DNA of 64,000 nt. Source: CAZNKU01 sp964573775 (GTDB taxonomy: Bacteria; Bacillota; Clostridia; Monoglobales; Firm-18). The notes beneath the pieces were generated by a model. The model saw only the letters and a program-made list of their open reading frames with translations. It had not been told where the DNA came from and did no database searches. The position numbers were made by a program, and so were the translations under genes. Location: NCBI GenBank assembly GCA_964573775.1, contig CAZNKU010000001.1:1-64000 (forward strand), in the 5' to 3' direction. Of the stretch, positions 1-8,425 are shown one piece after another (position 1 is the stretch's first letter; each line of letters opens with the position of its first letter).

Positions 1-1061
1 GAGGGATTCACTTTGACATTTCAGGTACTGAATCTGAAATAAAAGAGCTTGAAGCAAAGTCAGGAGAACCCGACTTTTACAATGATATGGAAAGTGCACA
101 GAAGGTTCTTCAAAAAACAAAACAGTTAACAGACAAAATAGACAGATATAAAAATTTATACACTCAATGGGAAGATTTGGTTACACTTGTTGCATTAGGT
201 AACGAAATGGAGGATTTGTCTGTTCTTGACGAAGTTGTAGAGGGTTACGGAGAATTTACGAAAAATCTTGAAGATATGCGTCTTGAAACATTACTATCCG
301 GACCTTATGATAAAAATAATGCCATTATGACAATTCATCCAGGTGCAGGTGGTACAGAGGCTCAGGATTGGGCTGAAATGTTACTTCGAATGTATACAAG
401 GTGGGCTGAACGCAGGGGTTTTAAGGTTGAGATACTTGACTATCTTGAAGGTGATGAAGCCGGTATTAAAAGTGTTACTATTATGATTGAAGGTGTTAAT
501 GCCTTCGGTTATGCAAAGTGCGAAAAAGGTATTCACCGCCTGGTGCGTATTTCTCCATTTGATTCTTCTGGCAGACGCCATACTTCTTTTGCATCCTGTG
601 ATGTAATGCCTGAAATTGATGATGATATTCAAATTGACATTAATCCTGAAGATTTGCGAGTTGATACTTACCGTTCAAGTGGTGCCGGTGGTCAGCATAT
701 AAATAAAACAGACAGTGCTATTCGTATTACACATATACCTACAGGTGTTGTTGTTTCATGTCAGCAGGAACGTTCACAGCATAAAAACCGTGAAACTGCC
801 ATGAAAATGCTTAAGGCAAAACTTTTTGAAATAAAAGAACGTGAACAGAAGGAAAAAATTGAGGATTTAAAGGGTGAACAAAAGGATATTGCTTGGGGAA
901 GTCAGATTCGCTCATATGTATTCCATCCTTATAACCTTGTAAAGGATCATAGAACAAGCTTTGAAGCAGGTAATATCGGTGCAGTGATGGATGGTGACCT
1001 TGACGGATTTATTAATGAATACCTTAAAAAATCATCACTTGGACAGCTTAATTTAAAATAA
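1..1061 (+). CDS. prfB: Peptide chain release factor 2 (partial, 5' end off window)
   Basis: RF2 recognises UGA and UAA stop codons and triggers peptidyl-tRNA hydrolysis in the ribosome. The 5' end lies left of the window. The main frame is open from base 15, and the upstream part is read in the frame starting at base 2, joined by a programmed +1 frameshift at the CTT TGA (bases 11-16). The SPF anticodon-like tripeptide of RF2 (ISPFDSSGRRHTS, bases about 546-585) and the catalytic GGQ (SSGAGGQHINKTDS) are present. About 350 residues lie in the window, close to the usual 365. prfA follows 20 bases later, so both class I release factors probably share a transcript. Seen: motifs and frames. Inferred: cotranscription. 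Confidence 0.97.
   Translation, partial: GIHFDISGTESEIKELEAKSGEPDFYNDMESAQKVLQKTKQLTDKIDRYKNLYTQWEDLVTLVALGNEMEDLSVLDEVVEGYGEFTKNLEDMRLETLLSGPYDKNNAIMTIHPGAGGTEAQDWAEMLLRMYTRWAERRGFKVEILDYLEGDEAGIKSVTIMIEGVNAFGYAKCEKGIHRLVRISPFDSSGRRHTSFASCDVMPEIDDDIQIDINPEDLRVDTYRSSGAGGQHINKTDSAIRITHIPTGVVVSCQQERSQHKNRETAMKMLKAKLFEIKEREQKEKIEDLKGEQKDIAWGSQIRSYVFHPYNLVKDHRTSFEAGNIGAVMDGDLDGFINEYLKKSSLGQLNLK
2..17 (+). other. RF2 programmed +1 frameshift site
   Basis: Bases 2-17 read AGGGATTCACTTTGAC. In the upstream frame this is AGG GAT TCA CTT TGA, an in-frame UGA; slipping one base after CTT gives CTT GAC ATT and enters the long RF2 frame. The AGGG lies the same distance from CTTTGAC as the internal Shine-Dalgarno-like element of the E. 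coli prfB site (AGGGGGTATCTTTGAC). This is the known autoregulatory switch: low RF2 slows UGA termination and favours the shift. Confidence 0.93.
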
Positions 1062-1081
1062 AGGAAACGGAGAATTTTACG

Positions 1082-2152
1082 GTGTTTGATAAATTATCAT
1101 TTTTACAGCAAAGATATGATGAGCTTGCAAAAGATATAAGCTCACCTGAGGTAATTGCCGACCAGGTTAAATTTACCAAGCTTTGTAAGGAACACGCAGA
1201 CCTTACACCTATTGTTGAAAAATACAATGAATATAAAAAAGCAAAAGAAGATGCAGATGAAGCGCGAACAATGCTTGATGAAAACCTCGATAAGGATTTT
1301 CGTGAGCTTGTTCAGGCAGAATACGATGATGCAAAAGAAAAAATCGCTGTATATGAAGAAGAACTTAAAATTTTGCTTATACCAAAAGATCCTAATGACG
1401 AAAAGAACGTTATTATAGAAATACGTGGTGGCGCAGGCGGTGATGAAGCTGCACTATTTGCTGCAAATCTTTTCAGAATGTATTCTATGTATGCAGAAGC
1501 AAGAAGATGGAAGACTGAAATACTAAGTATGAACGAAACAGAACTTGGCGGAATTAAGGAAGTTTCTTTCGGTATAAGCGGTCAAGGTGCATACAGCAGA
1601 TTAAAATGGGAAAGCGGTGTACACCGTGTACAGCGTATTCCTTCAACGGAAAGTGGCGGTAGAATACATACATCTACTGTTACGGTTGCAGTTCTTCCTG
1701 AAGTTGAAGAAGTAGAAGTTGAAATTAATCAGAATGACCTTAGAATTGACGTATTCCGTGCAGGTGGACCCGGGGGACAGTGTGTTAACACAACAGACTC
1801 TGCTGTACGTATTACTCATATTCCAACAGGTTTGGTGGTATCCTGTCAGGATGAAAAATCTCAGCTTAAAAATAAAGAAAAAGGTATGAAGATTCTACGT
1901 TCAAGACTGTATGATTTGTTACAGAGCCAACAACATGATGAAATTGCTGAACAGCGCAAAAGTCAGGTTGGTACAGGTGACAGAAGTGAACGTATACGTA
2001 CCTATAATTTCCCTGAAAGACGTGTAAGTGACCATAGAATCGGACTTACATTATATAAACTTGATGCAATTATGAATGGTGATTTGGATGAAATCATAGA
2101 TGCACTTACTACCTTCTTCCAGGCTGAAAAATTAAAAGGTGATGAAGAATAA
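1082..2152 (+). CDS. prfA: Peptide chain release factor 1
   Basis: RF1 terminates translation at UAA and UAG. The 356-residue length matches the family (about 355-360). The PxT stop-codon recognition tripeptide is PST in VQRIPSTESGGRIHTS (about residue 185), and the catalytic GGQ is in AGGPGGQCVNTTDSAVR (about residue 230). The start is GTG at 1082, with a GGAAACGGAG Shine-Dalgarno region upstream. The TAA stop overlaps the ATG of the next gene by one base (TAATG), so translation of tsaC is probably coupled. Placement directly after prfB is less common than the usual separate loci. Confidence 0.96.
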   Translation: MFDKLSFLQQRYDELAKDISSPEVIADQVKFTKLCKEHADLTPIVEKYNEYKKAKEDADEARTMLDENLDKDFRELVQAEYDDAKEKIAVYEEELKILLIPKDPNDEKNVIIEIRGGAGGDEAALFAANLFRMYSMYAEARRWKTEILSMNETELGGIKEVSFGISGQGAYSRLKWESGVHRVQRIPSTESGGRIHTSTVTVAVLPEVEEVEVEINQNDLRIDVFRAGGPGGQCVNTTDSAVRITHIPTGLVVSCQDEKSQLKNKEKGMKILRSRLYDLLQSQQHDEIAEQRKSQVGTGDRSERIRTYNFPERRVSDHRIGLTLYKLDAIMNGDLDEIIDALTTFFQAEKLKGDEE

Positions 2153-3147
2153 TGAACACATTATTGTTAGGTACTGACAATAAGGATTTAGCCCGTGCTT
2201 CCGATATATTGCGAAGTGGCGGGCTTGTTGCCATTCCTACGGAAACAGTTTACGGCCTTGGTGCAAATGCGTTTGATAGAGATGCTTGCCTTAAAATATT
2301 TGCCGCTAAAGGTCGTCCTGCAGACAATCCTTTGATAGTACATATAGCACACAAATCACAGCTTTGTGATATAGTTTCAAAAGTAAATGAAAATGCAGAA
2401 AAGTTGATGAATGCATTTTGGCCCGGACCACTTACAATTGTTATGAAAAAGTCCAACAAAATACCATATGAGGTGAGTGCAGGACTTGATACTGTAGCTG
2501 TAAGAATGCCAAGTCATAATGTTGCACACAATTTACTGGATATTTGTAAAATGCCGGTTGCGGCACCATCTGCCAATACATCAGGTAAACCCAGTCCAAC
2601 AACAGCAAAACACGTTTTTGATGATATGAATGGCAGAATAGATGCCATTGTAGACGGAGGGAGTTGTACAGTAGGTCTTGAATCTACCGTAATTGATGTA
2701 ACAGAAGATGTTCCTAAACTATTACGTCCTGGTGGTGTTACATATGAACAGCTTTGTGACGTATTGGGCGAAGTTATTAAAAATTATGAATTTAAAGATG
2801 GTGAAGTGCCTAAATCTCCGGGTGTAAAGTATAAACACTATGCACCCAAAGCAGATGTATTTGTTGTTAGAGGCGATATTTCAAAACATATTAATAATGT
2901 ATGCAATCAATATAAAAAGATTGGTATTATGTGTCACAGTAAGTATGATATGCCTGAAAATTGTATTGTTAAATTTATGGGTGAAAATTCTGATGAATAT
3001 GCAAACACTTTGTTTTCACATTTAAGAGAATTTGACGATGAAAATGTTGATGTTATTTTTGCAGAGGATGTTGATGATAAAGGAATAAACCTTGCGGTAA
3101 GCAACAGACTTTATAAGGCGGCAGGTTATAAATTTATAGATATATAA
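2152..3147 (+). CDS. tsaC: L-threonylcarbamoyladenylate synthase (Sua5/YwlC type)
   Basis: Makes threonylcarbamoyl-AMP from threonine, bicarbonate and ATP, the first step of tRNA t6A37 synthesis. The N-terminal YrdC-like domain carries IPTETVYGLGANAFD, KGRPADNPLIVHI and PSANTSGKPSPT. At 331 residues it is the long Sua5 form with a C-terminal Sua5 domain (about residues 215-331), joined by the conserved linker PGVKYKHYAPKA. It overlaps the prfA stop by one base and precedes rimI and tsaD, so release factors, t6A synthesis and ribosomal protein acetylation sit together. Confidence 0.94.
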   Translation: MNTLLLGTDNKDLARASDILRSGGLVAIPTETVYGLGANAFDRDACLKIFAAKGRPADNPLIVHIAHKSQLCDIVSKVNENAEKLMNAFWPGPLTIVMKKSNKIPYEVSAGLDTVAVRMPSHNVAHNLLDICKMPVAAPSANTSGKPSPTTAKHVFDDMNGRIDAIVDGGSCTVGLESTVIDVTEDVPKLLRPGGVTYEQLCDVLGEVIKNYEFKDGEVPKSPGVKYKHYAPKADVFVVRGDISKHINNVCNQYKKIGIMCHSKYDMPENCIVKFMGENSDEYANTLFSHLREFDDENVDVIFAEDVDDKGINLAVSNRLYKAAGYKFIDI

Positions 3148-3155
3148 CGAAAGGA

Positions 3156-3620
3156 ATGTTTAGAATTTTTGATATAGTTTTACTTAACGAAGATTATACT
3201 GATGAACTTTTTGAACTGGAAAAGAAGTGCTTTTCTGATCCATGGTCAGCAAAAATGTTTATGGGAGACCTACAGAGTGAATATACCTGTTATTTCGGTA
3301 CATTTAACGAAGAAGGATATTTAATAGGTTATGCAGGAATGTGGATATCGGTCGATGGAGGAGAAATTACAAACGTTGCGGTACATCCTGATTACAGAAG
3401 AAAAGGCATTGCCTGTTCTTTGGTAGAGAATCTTATTGAAATATGTAGGGTTAATAATTTGAAATTTATAAACTTGGAAGTACGTGAAAGTAATTGTAAA
3501 GCTATATCACTTTATAACAAACTTGGCTTTGAAAAAGTAGGATTAAGAAAAAAATATTATAAAAATCCAACTGAAGATGCTGTACTTATGACTAAAAACC
3601 TTTATGAAGGGATTGATTAA
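3156..3620 (+). CDS. rimI: Ribosomal protein S18-alanine N-acetyltransferase
   Basis: A GNAT-fold acetyltransferase of 154 residues. The acetyl-CoA binding motif is visible in VAVHPDYRRKGIACSLVENLIE (residues about 70-90), followed by the family-typical LEVRESNCKAISLYNKLGFEKVGLRKKYY. RimI acetylates the N-terminal alanine of S18. It starts 9 bases after tsaC and ends just before tsaD. In many Firmicutes tsaB and tsaE flank rimI; neither is here. Identity as RimI, rather than another GNAT, rests on sequence plus the tsaD neighbour. Confidence 0.9.
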   Translation: MFRIFDIVLLNEDYTDELFELEKKCFSDPWSAKMFMGDLQSEYTCYFGTFNEEGYLIGYAGMWISVDGGEITNVAVHPDYRRKGIACSLVENLIEICRVNNLKFINLEVRESNCKAISLYNKLGFEKVGLRKKYYKNPTEDAVLMTKNLYEGID

Positions 3621-3621
3621 T

Positions 3622-4629
3622 TTGACAAGAATACTTGCTATTGAAAGCTCATGTGATGAAACATCGGCAGCAGTAGTTGAATATACAGATAAATTTGAAG
3701 TGAAGTCAGACATAATTGCATCACAGATAGAAAAACACAAACTTTTTGGTGGTGTTGTGCCTGAGGTAGCATCAAGAATGCATATTGAGTGTATTTCAGG
3801 AGTAGTTGATGAGGCTTTAAAGGAGGCAAATGTTACTTTTGATGATATTGATGCCATTGCTGTGACTTATGCACCGGGTTTAGTAGGGGCTTTACTTGTT
3901 GGGGTTAATTATGCAAAGTCATTAGCTTTAGCACTTAATAAACCGCTTATAGCGGTACATCATATTGAAGGACATATCAGTGCAAATTACATTTCTTCAC
4001 CTGAATTAAAACCACCTTTCGTGTGTCTTGTTGCATCAGGTGGGCATTCTACAATTGCAAAAATTGATGATTACGATTCTTATAAGGTTGTTGCTAAAAC
4101 CCGTGATGATGCTGCAGGAGAAGCTTTTGATAAAATATCGAGAGTTTTAGGCCTTGGTTATCCGGGTGGTCCTCAAATTCAGAAAACTGCTGTAAACGGT
4201 GATGAGCACGCATATAAGTTCCCAAGAGTATCTTTTGATGAATCTCTGGATTTTAGTTTTAGTGGTGTAAAAACAAATGTTATTAACTTAATTCATAAAA
4301 TGAAACAAAATAACGAAGAAGTACCTGTTGCAGATATTGCCGCATCGTTCCAATACTGCGTATGTGACGTTTTAGCTTCAAGACTAATTGAAGTAGCAAA
4401 GGCAGAGGGTGTAAGTGATGTATGTCTTGCAGGTGGTGTAGCGGCTAATCTTAAACTTCGTGAGCTTGCTGAAAAGTATGCAGCGGAAAACGGAATTAAA
4501 CTTCATTATCCACCACTTGTTCTTTGCACAGACAATGCTGCAATGATAGCAGCAAGAAGTTATTTTGAATATAAAAAAGGAAATTTTGCAAAATCGGACC
4601 TCAATGCTATTGCAACAAAAAATATGTAA
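3622..4629 (+). CDS. tsaD: tRNA N6-adenosine threonylcarbamoyltransferase
   Basis: Transfers the threonylcarbamoyl group to A37 of ANN-decoding tRNAs, normally in complex with TsaB and TsaE. It begins TRILAIESSCDETS, has the metal-binding histidines in VHHIEGHIS (about residue 110), ASGGHST, and a C-terminal NAAMIAARSY motif. I place the start at TTG 3622, because AAGGG (3607-3611) sits 10 bases upstream and the protein then begins as family members do; an in-frame ATG at 3604 would overlap rimI and lacks a good ribosome site. tsaB is not in the window. Confidence 0.94.
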   Translation: MTRILAIESSCDETSAAVVEYTDKFEVKSDIIASQIEKHKLFGGVVPEVASRMHIECISGVVDEALKEANVTFDDIDAIAVTYAPGLVGALLVGVNYAKSLALALNKPLIAVHHIEGHISANYISSPELKPPFVCLVASGGHSTIAKIDDYDSYKVVAKTRDDAAGEAFDKISRVLGLGYPGGPQIQKTAVNGDEHAYKFPRVSFDESLDFSFSGVKTNVINLIHKMKQNNEEVPVADIAASFQYCVCDVLASRLIEVAKAEGVSDVCLAGGVAANLKLRELAEKYAAENGIKLHYPPLVLCTDNAAMIAARSYFEYKKGNFAKSDLNAIATKNM

Positions 4630-4699
4630 ATAATATCAAAAAAATATTATGTAAATTGAATATTTGCATATTTATTTAATAAAAATACTATCAAAAACC

Positions 4700-4759
4700 T
4701 GTGGATAAGTGGGATAAATCTGTGAATAACTTATATTTCAGCACTTTAATTGTGGATAA
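4700..4759 (+). promoter_or_regulatory. DnaA-box cluster in the tsaD-mfd gap
   Basis: The 263-base gap 4630-4892 holds no gene. It contains three DnaA boxes in the same orientation: TGTGGATAA at 4700-4708, TGTGAATAA at 4721-4729 and TGTGGATAA at 4751-4759 (reverse complements TTATCCACA, TTATTCACA, TTATCCACA). Starts are 21 and 30 bases apart, about two and three helical turns. A palindromic near-match TTATGCATAA lies at 4790-4799. The flanks are very AT-rich. Genes on both sides run the same way, so this looks like a DnaA regulatory or titration site rather than the replication origin. Confidence 0.7.
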
Positions 4760-4892
4760 CTCACTCAAATTTTTACATTTTAAACATAGTTATGCATAAA
4801 TATTATTTTATTATGTAAATAAACAGTAACGTCATGTAAATGGAAAAGAAAATTTATAATGAAAAATAAATTTCATAAATGGAGAATTCAAT

Positions 4893-7800
4893 ATGGTGAA
4901 TAAAAGTTTTGAGAAACTTCTACACAAATCGGAAGAGTTTATCGAAATTACAAAGGCAATTGAAAATAAAATAAATCCAATTAATGTCAGCGGTGTGTCT
5001 GAAGCGATTGCTTCACACTTCGCTTTTTCTGTTGCTCAGAAAAATAATAGTTCTGCTGTTATTGTTACTGCTGACGGTATAACTGCTAACAGATTGTATG
5101 AGGATATGAAGTTTTATAATTCAGACTGCATGCTTTTTTTAGATAAAGAACTTATTTTCTATGACATAGAAACATCAGGAAATGACATTGTATCTAAAAG
5201 ATTGCAGGTTCTTGAGTATATGTGTAATAATGACAATTTTTTTGTTATAACAACTATTTCAGCACTTCTTAGCATTACTGCAGATTCAAAAATATTCTTA
5301 GAACAGCAAATTTCATTTACCGAAGGAAAAGACGTTGAAGAAAATATAGAGGAAAAATTTGAAGTATTAGGCTACAAAAGAGAGGAAGTAGTTGAAGGGC
5401 AGGGACAGTACTGTATCCGTGGAGGTATTGTGGATTTTTATCCGTTTAATTCTGATTTGCCATATCGAGTAGAGCTTTTTGATACAGAAGTTGACACAGT
5501 AAGAACATTTGATCCTATAAGCCAACGAACTATTGAAAGAATTTCAAATGTTTCTGTTATTCCTGCAAGTGAGTATATATTAACTGCGGAAATGAAAAAT
5601 GAACTTTTGAAAATTATGAAAAATGTTTCTGCATCTTTAGTTGATAAAGGACAGATTTACAAGGATATAGAAACATTGGAGAATTCAGGTGTTTTTCCGT
5701 CCATCGATAAATATATTCCAATTATATATGGTGAAAAATTACCTACATTAATTGATTACACCAACAAAAACACAAAGTTTTTTTTCTTTGAACCATTTCT
5801 TATAAGCAAATCTGCATATGCTATGCAGACAAGAGTTGATGAAACAATCGCATCTTTTATGGAAAAAGGAAAAATTCCCGGAATAAATGGTCGTTGGGTT
5901 TATGATTATAAGGATGCACTCATAAGACTTGAAAAAAAGAGTCTTGTTGGTATGTACGATATTTTAACATCATGTCCTGACTATAAGCCTGTACAAAACT
6001 ATAAATTAACAACAAAGGAACAGGTTGCATTCCATGGAAAAACAGACTTCTTTTATGACGCTGTAAGCAGATATAAAAAAGCAGGTTTTTCTGTAGTAAT
6101 TCTTGCAGGAACAGATGTAAAGGCAAGAAACTTAACAGATGCTTTAAACGATATTAACATACCTTCAGTTTACATTGAAGAAATGAAAAATGCACCTAAA
6201 GCAAAGGAAATAATAATTACTAAGGGTGAACTTAATAATGGTTTTGAATATCCGCTTATAAAATTAGCGGTAATAAGTGATCGTGAAATATTTGGCAGTG
6301 TCAAAAAGGTAAGAAGGAAGAAGGCTAACACAAATCAGGAACGCATAAAAAGTTTTACGGATTTGCATGTTGGAGACTATGTTGTACATCAAAGTCATGG
6401 CATCGGTATTTTTGCCGGTATTAAAACAATGACAGTTGACGGTGCAACTTCTGATTATTTGCAAATTAAATTCAACGGTGATGATAATTTGTATGTACCT
6501 GCAAATCAGCTTGACGTGTTGTTTAAGTATGTGGGCAAAGATGGCGTAACTCTTAAACTTAATAAGCTTGGAGGTACGCAATGGGCACAGACTAAACTTA
6601 AAGTAAAGAAAAACTGTGCCGAAATGGCAGAGCAACTTATAAATTTGTACGCAGGACGTCAAAAGGTACGAGGTATAGAATATTCACCGCAAGGTGATAT
6701 GCACACAAGCTTTGATGCTACTTTTCCTTATGAAGAAACGGACGATCAGTTAGAAGCTTTAAATGATGTCTACAAGGATATGGAAAAACCTGTGCCCATG
6801 GACAGACTTTTGTGTGGTGATGTTGGTTACGGCAAAACTGAAATTGCTCTCAGGGCCGCTTTTAAAGCTGCTTTTGATGGCTATCAGGTTGCGTATCTGG
6901 TTCCTACTACAATACTTGCAAATCAGCACTATACAACATTTGCAGAACGTATGGCTGATTTTGGTATTAAAGTTGGTTTGCTTTCAAGATTCCGCACTAA
7001 AAAGCAACAGGAAGAAACTGTAAAAAAAGTAAACAGAGGCGAAATAGATATTTTAATTGGTACTCATAGAATAATTCAAAAAGATATTCAGTTTAAAAAG
7101 CTTGGTTTACTTATAATTGATGAGGAACAGCGCTTTGGCGTGGCACATAAAGAAAAGCTAAAGGAGCTTAAAACAAATGTAGATGTTCTGACACTTTCTG
7201 CAACACCAATTCCACGTACACTACATATGAGTATGGTTGGTATACGTGATATGAGTGTGCTTGAAAATCCTCCAAAAGACAGATATCCTGTATCAACATA
7301 TGTGATGGAATATAATACAGATGTCTTAAAAGATGCAATTATGCGTGAGGTATCAAGAGGAGGTCAGGTTTTTTACCTTCATAACAGAACTGACAATATT
7401 GAAAGCACGGCTCAAAAAATAAGCTCTTTTTCACCCCATTTACGTGTTGCATATGCACACGGGAAAATGTCTGAACGTGAGCTTGAAAAAATAATGCAGC
7501 AGGTAATAGATAAAGAAGTTGATGTTTTGGTATGCACAACAATTATTGAAACAGGGCTTGATATTGCAAATGCAAATACAATTATTGTTGAAGATGCTGA
7601 TCGTATGGGGCTTTCACAGCTTTATCAGTTACGAGGACGTGTAGGAAGGTCAAACAGACTTGCGTACGCTTATTTGTTTTATAAACCTGACAAGGTATTG
7701 TCTGAAGTTGCAAACAAAAGATTACGTGCAATTAAAGACTTTACGGAATTTGGCAGTGGTTTCAAAATAGCTTTGCGAGACCTTGAAATACGCGGTGCAG

Positions 7801-8369
7801 GTAATGTAATAGGTGCACAACAACACGGCTTTATGGATAGTGTAGGATATGATATGTACTGTAAATTACTTGAAGAAGCAGTTGCAGATGTACGCGGTAT
7901 AGAACTTGAGGAACGCTCTGAAACGGCTGTATCACTTAATATAAGTGCATTTATACCTAAGGAATATATAAGAGCTGAAAATTACAGAATAGAAATGTAT
8001 AAGAAAATTTCAATGGTGTATTCTCAGGAAGATGCATACGATGTTTACGGTGAAATAGAGGACAGATACGGTTCTGTGCCCGAAAGTGTCGAAAACCTTA
8101 TTGAAATATCATTAATTCGTGCAATGGCTTCACAGTGTGGCATCTCTGACATAAAACAAAAAGAAAAAAATGTTGTTCTTGTTTTTGATTCTGAAAAGAA
8201 ACTTAATATTGAAGTTGTTGCAAAACTTATTAGTGAACATAAGGATATGATACTTTTTTCGCCTACAAGTAATCCATATATTACAATTCGCTGTAACGGA
8301 AAAGATTTGATAAAAAATATTAAGATTGTGTTACATTCGTTTAAAACATTGAAAGAAGTGCAAAAATAG
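4893..8369 (+). CDS. mfd: Transcription-repair coupling factor
   Basis: Mfd removes stalled RNA polymerase and recruits UvrA to template-strand lesions. The 1158 residues match the family. Visible in order: the UvrB-like N-terminal module (YCIRGGIVDFYPF, about residue 170), the CarD-like RNA polymerase interaction domain (HVGDYVVHQSHGIGIF, about 492-508), Walker A GDVGYGKTE (about 641), the DEEQ box (IIDEEQRFG, about 742), helicase motif VI (QLRGRVGRS, about 914), the following translocation motif, and the C-terminal UvrA-masking domain. ATG 4893 follows a weak GGAGA site, and a TATAAT at 4855-4860 is a possible -10 element. Confidence 0.97.
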   Translation: MVNKSFEKLLHKSEEFIEITKAIENKINPINVSGVSEAIASHFAFSVAQKNNSSAVIVTADGITANRLYEDMKFYNSDCMLFLDKELIFYDIETSGNDIVSKRLQVLEYMCNNDNFFVITTISALLSITADSKIFLEQQISFTEGKDVEENIEEKFEVLGYKREEVVEGQGQYCIRGGIVDFYPFNSDLPYRVELFDTEVDTVRTFDPISQRTIERISNVSVIPASEYILTAEMKNELLKIMKNVSASLVDKGQIYKDIETLENSGVFPSIDKYIPIIYGEKLPTLIDYTNKNTKFFFFEPFLISKSAYAMQTRVDETIASFMEKGKIPGINGRWVYDYKDALIRLEKKSLVGMYDILTSCPDYKPVQNYKLTTKEQVAFHGKTDFFYDAVSRYKKAGFSVVILAGTDVKARNLTDALNDINIPSVYIEEMKNAPKAKEIIITKGELNNGFEYPLIKLAVISDREIFGSVKKVRRKKANTNQERIKSFTDLHVGDYVVHQSHGIGIFAGIKTMTVDGATSDYLQIKFNGDDNLYVPANQLDVLFKYVGKDGVTLKLNKLGGTQWAQTKLKVKKNCAEMAEQLINLYAGRQKVRGIEYSPQGDMHTSFDATFPYEETDDQLEALNDVYKDMEKPVPMDRLLCGDVGYGKTEIALRAAFKAAFDGYQVAYLVPTTILANQHYTTFAERMADFGIKVGLLSRFRTKKQQEETVKKVNRGEIDILIGTHRIIQKDIQFKKLGLLIIDEEQRFGVAHKEKLKELKTNVDVLTLSATPIPRTLHMSMVGIRDMSVLENPPKDRYPVSTYVMEYNTDVLKDAIMREVSRGGQVFYLHNRTDNIESTAQKISSFSPHLRVAYAHGKMSERELEKIMQQVIDKEVDVLVCTTIIETGLDIANANTIIVEDADRMGLSQLYQLRGRVGRSNRLAYAYLFYKPDKVLSEVANKRLRAIKDFTEFGSGFKIALRDLEIRGAGNVIGAQQHGFMDSVGYDMYCKLLEEAVADVRGIELEERSETAVSLNISAFIPKEYIRAENYRIEMYKKISMVYSQEDAYDVYGEIEDRYGSVPESVENLIEISLIRAMASQCGISDIKQKEKNVVLVFDSEKKLNIEVVAKLISEHKDMILFSPTSNPYITIRCNGKDLIKNIKIVLHSFKTLKEVQK

Positions 8370-8425
8370 TTTATAATACAATTATATAGTAATATGTAAA
8401 TGTTATTTATGTGGAGGTGTTTTAG

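Noticed and set aside
4630..4892. Possible replication origin (oriC) at the DnaA-box cluster
   Set aside because: Genes on both sides point the same way, dnaA, dnaN, rpmH and gyr genes are absent, and box number is low. A regulatory or titration cluster is more likely; GC-skew analysis of the whole chromosome would decide.
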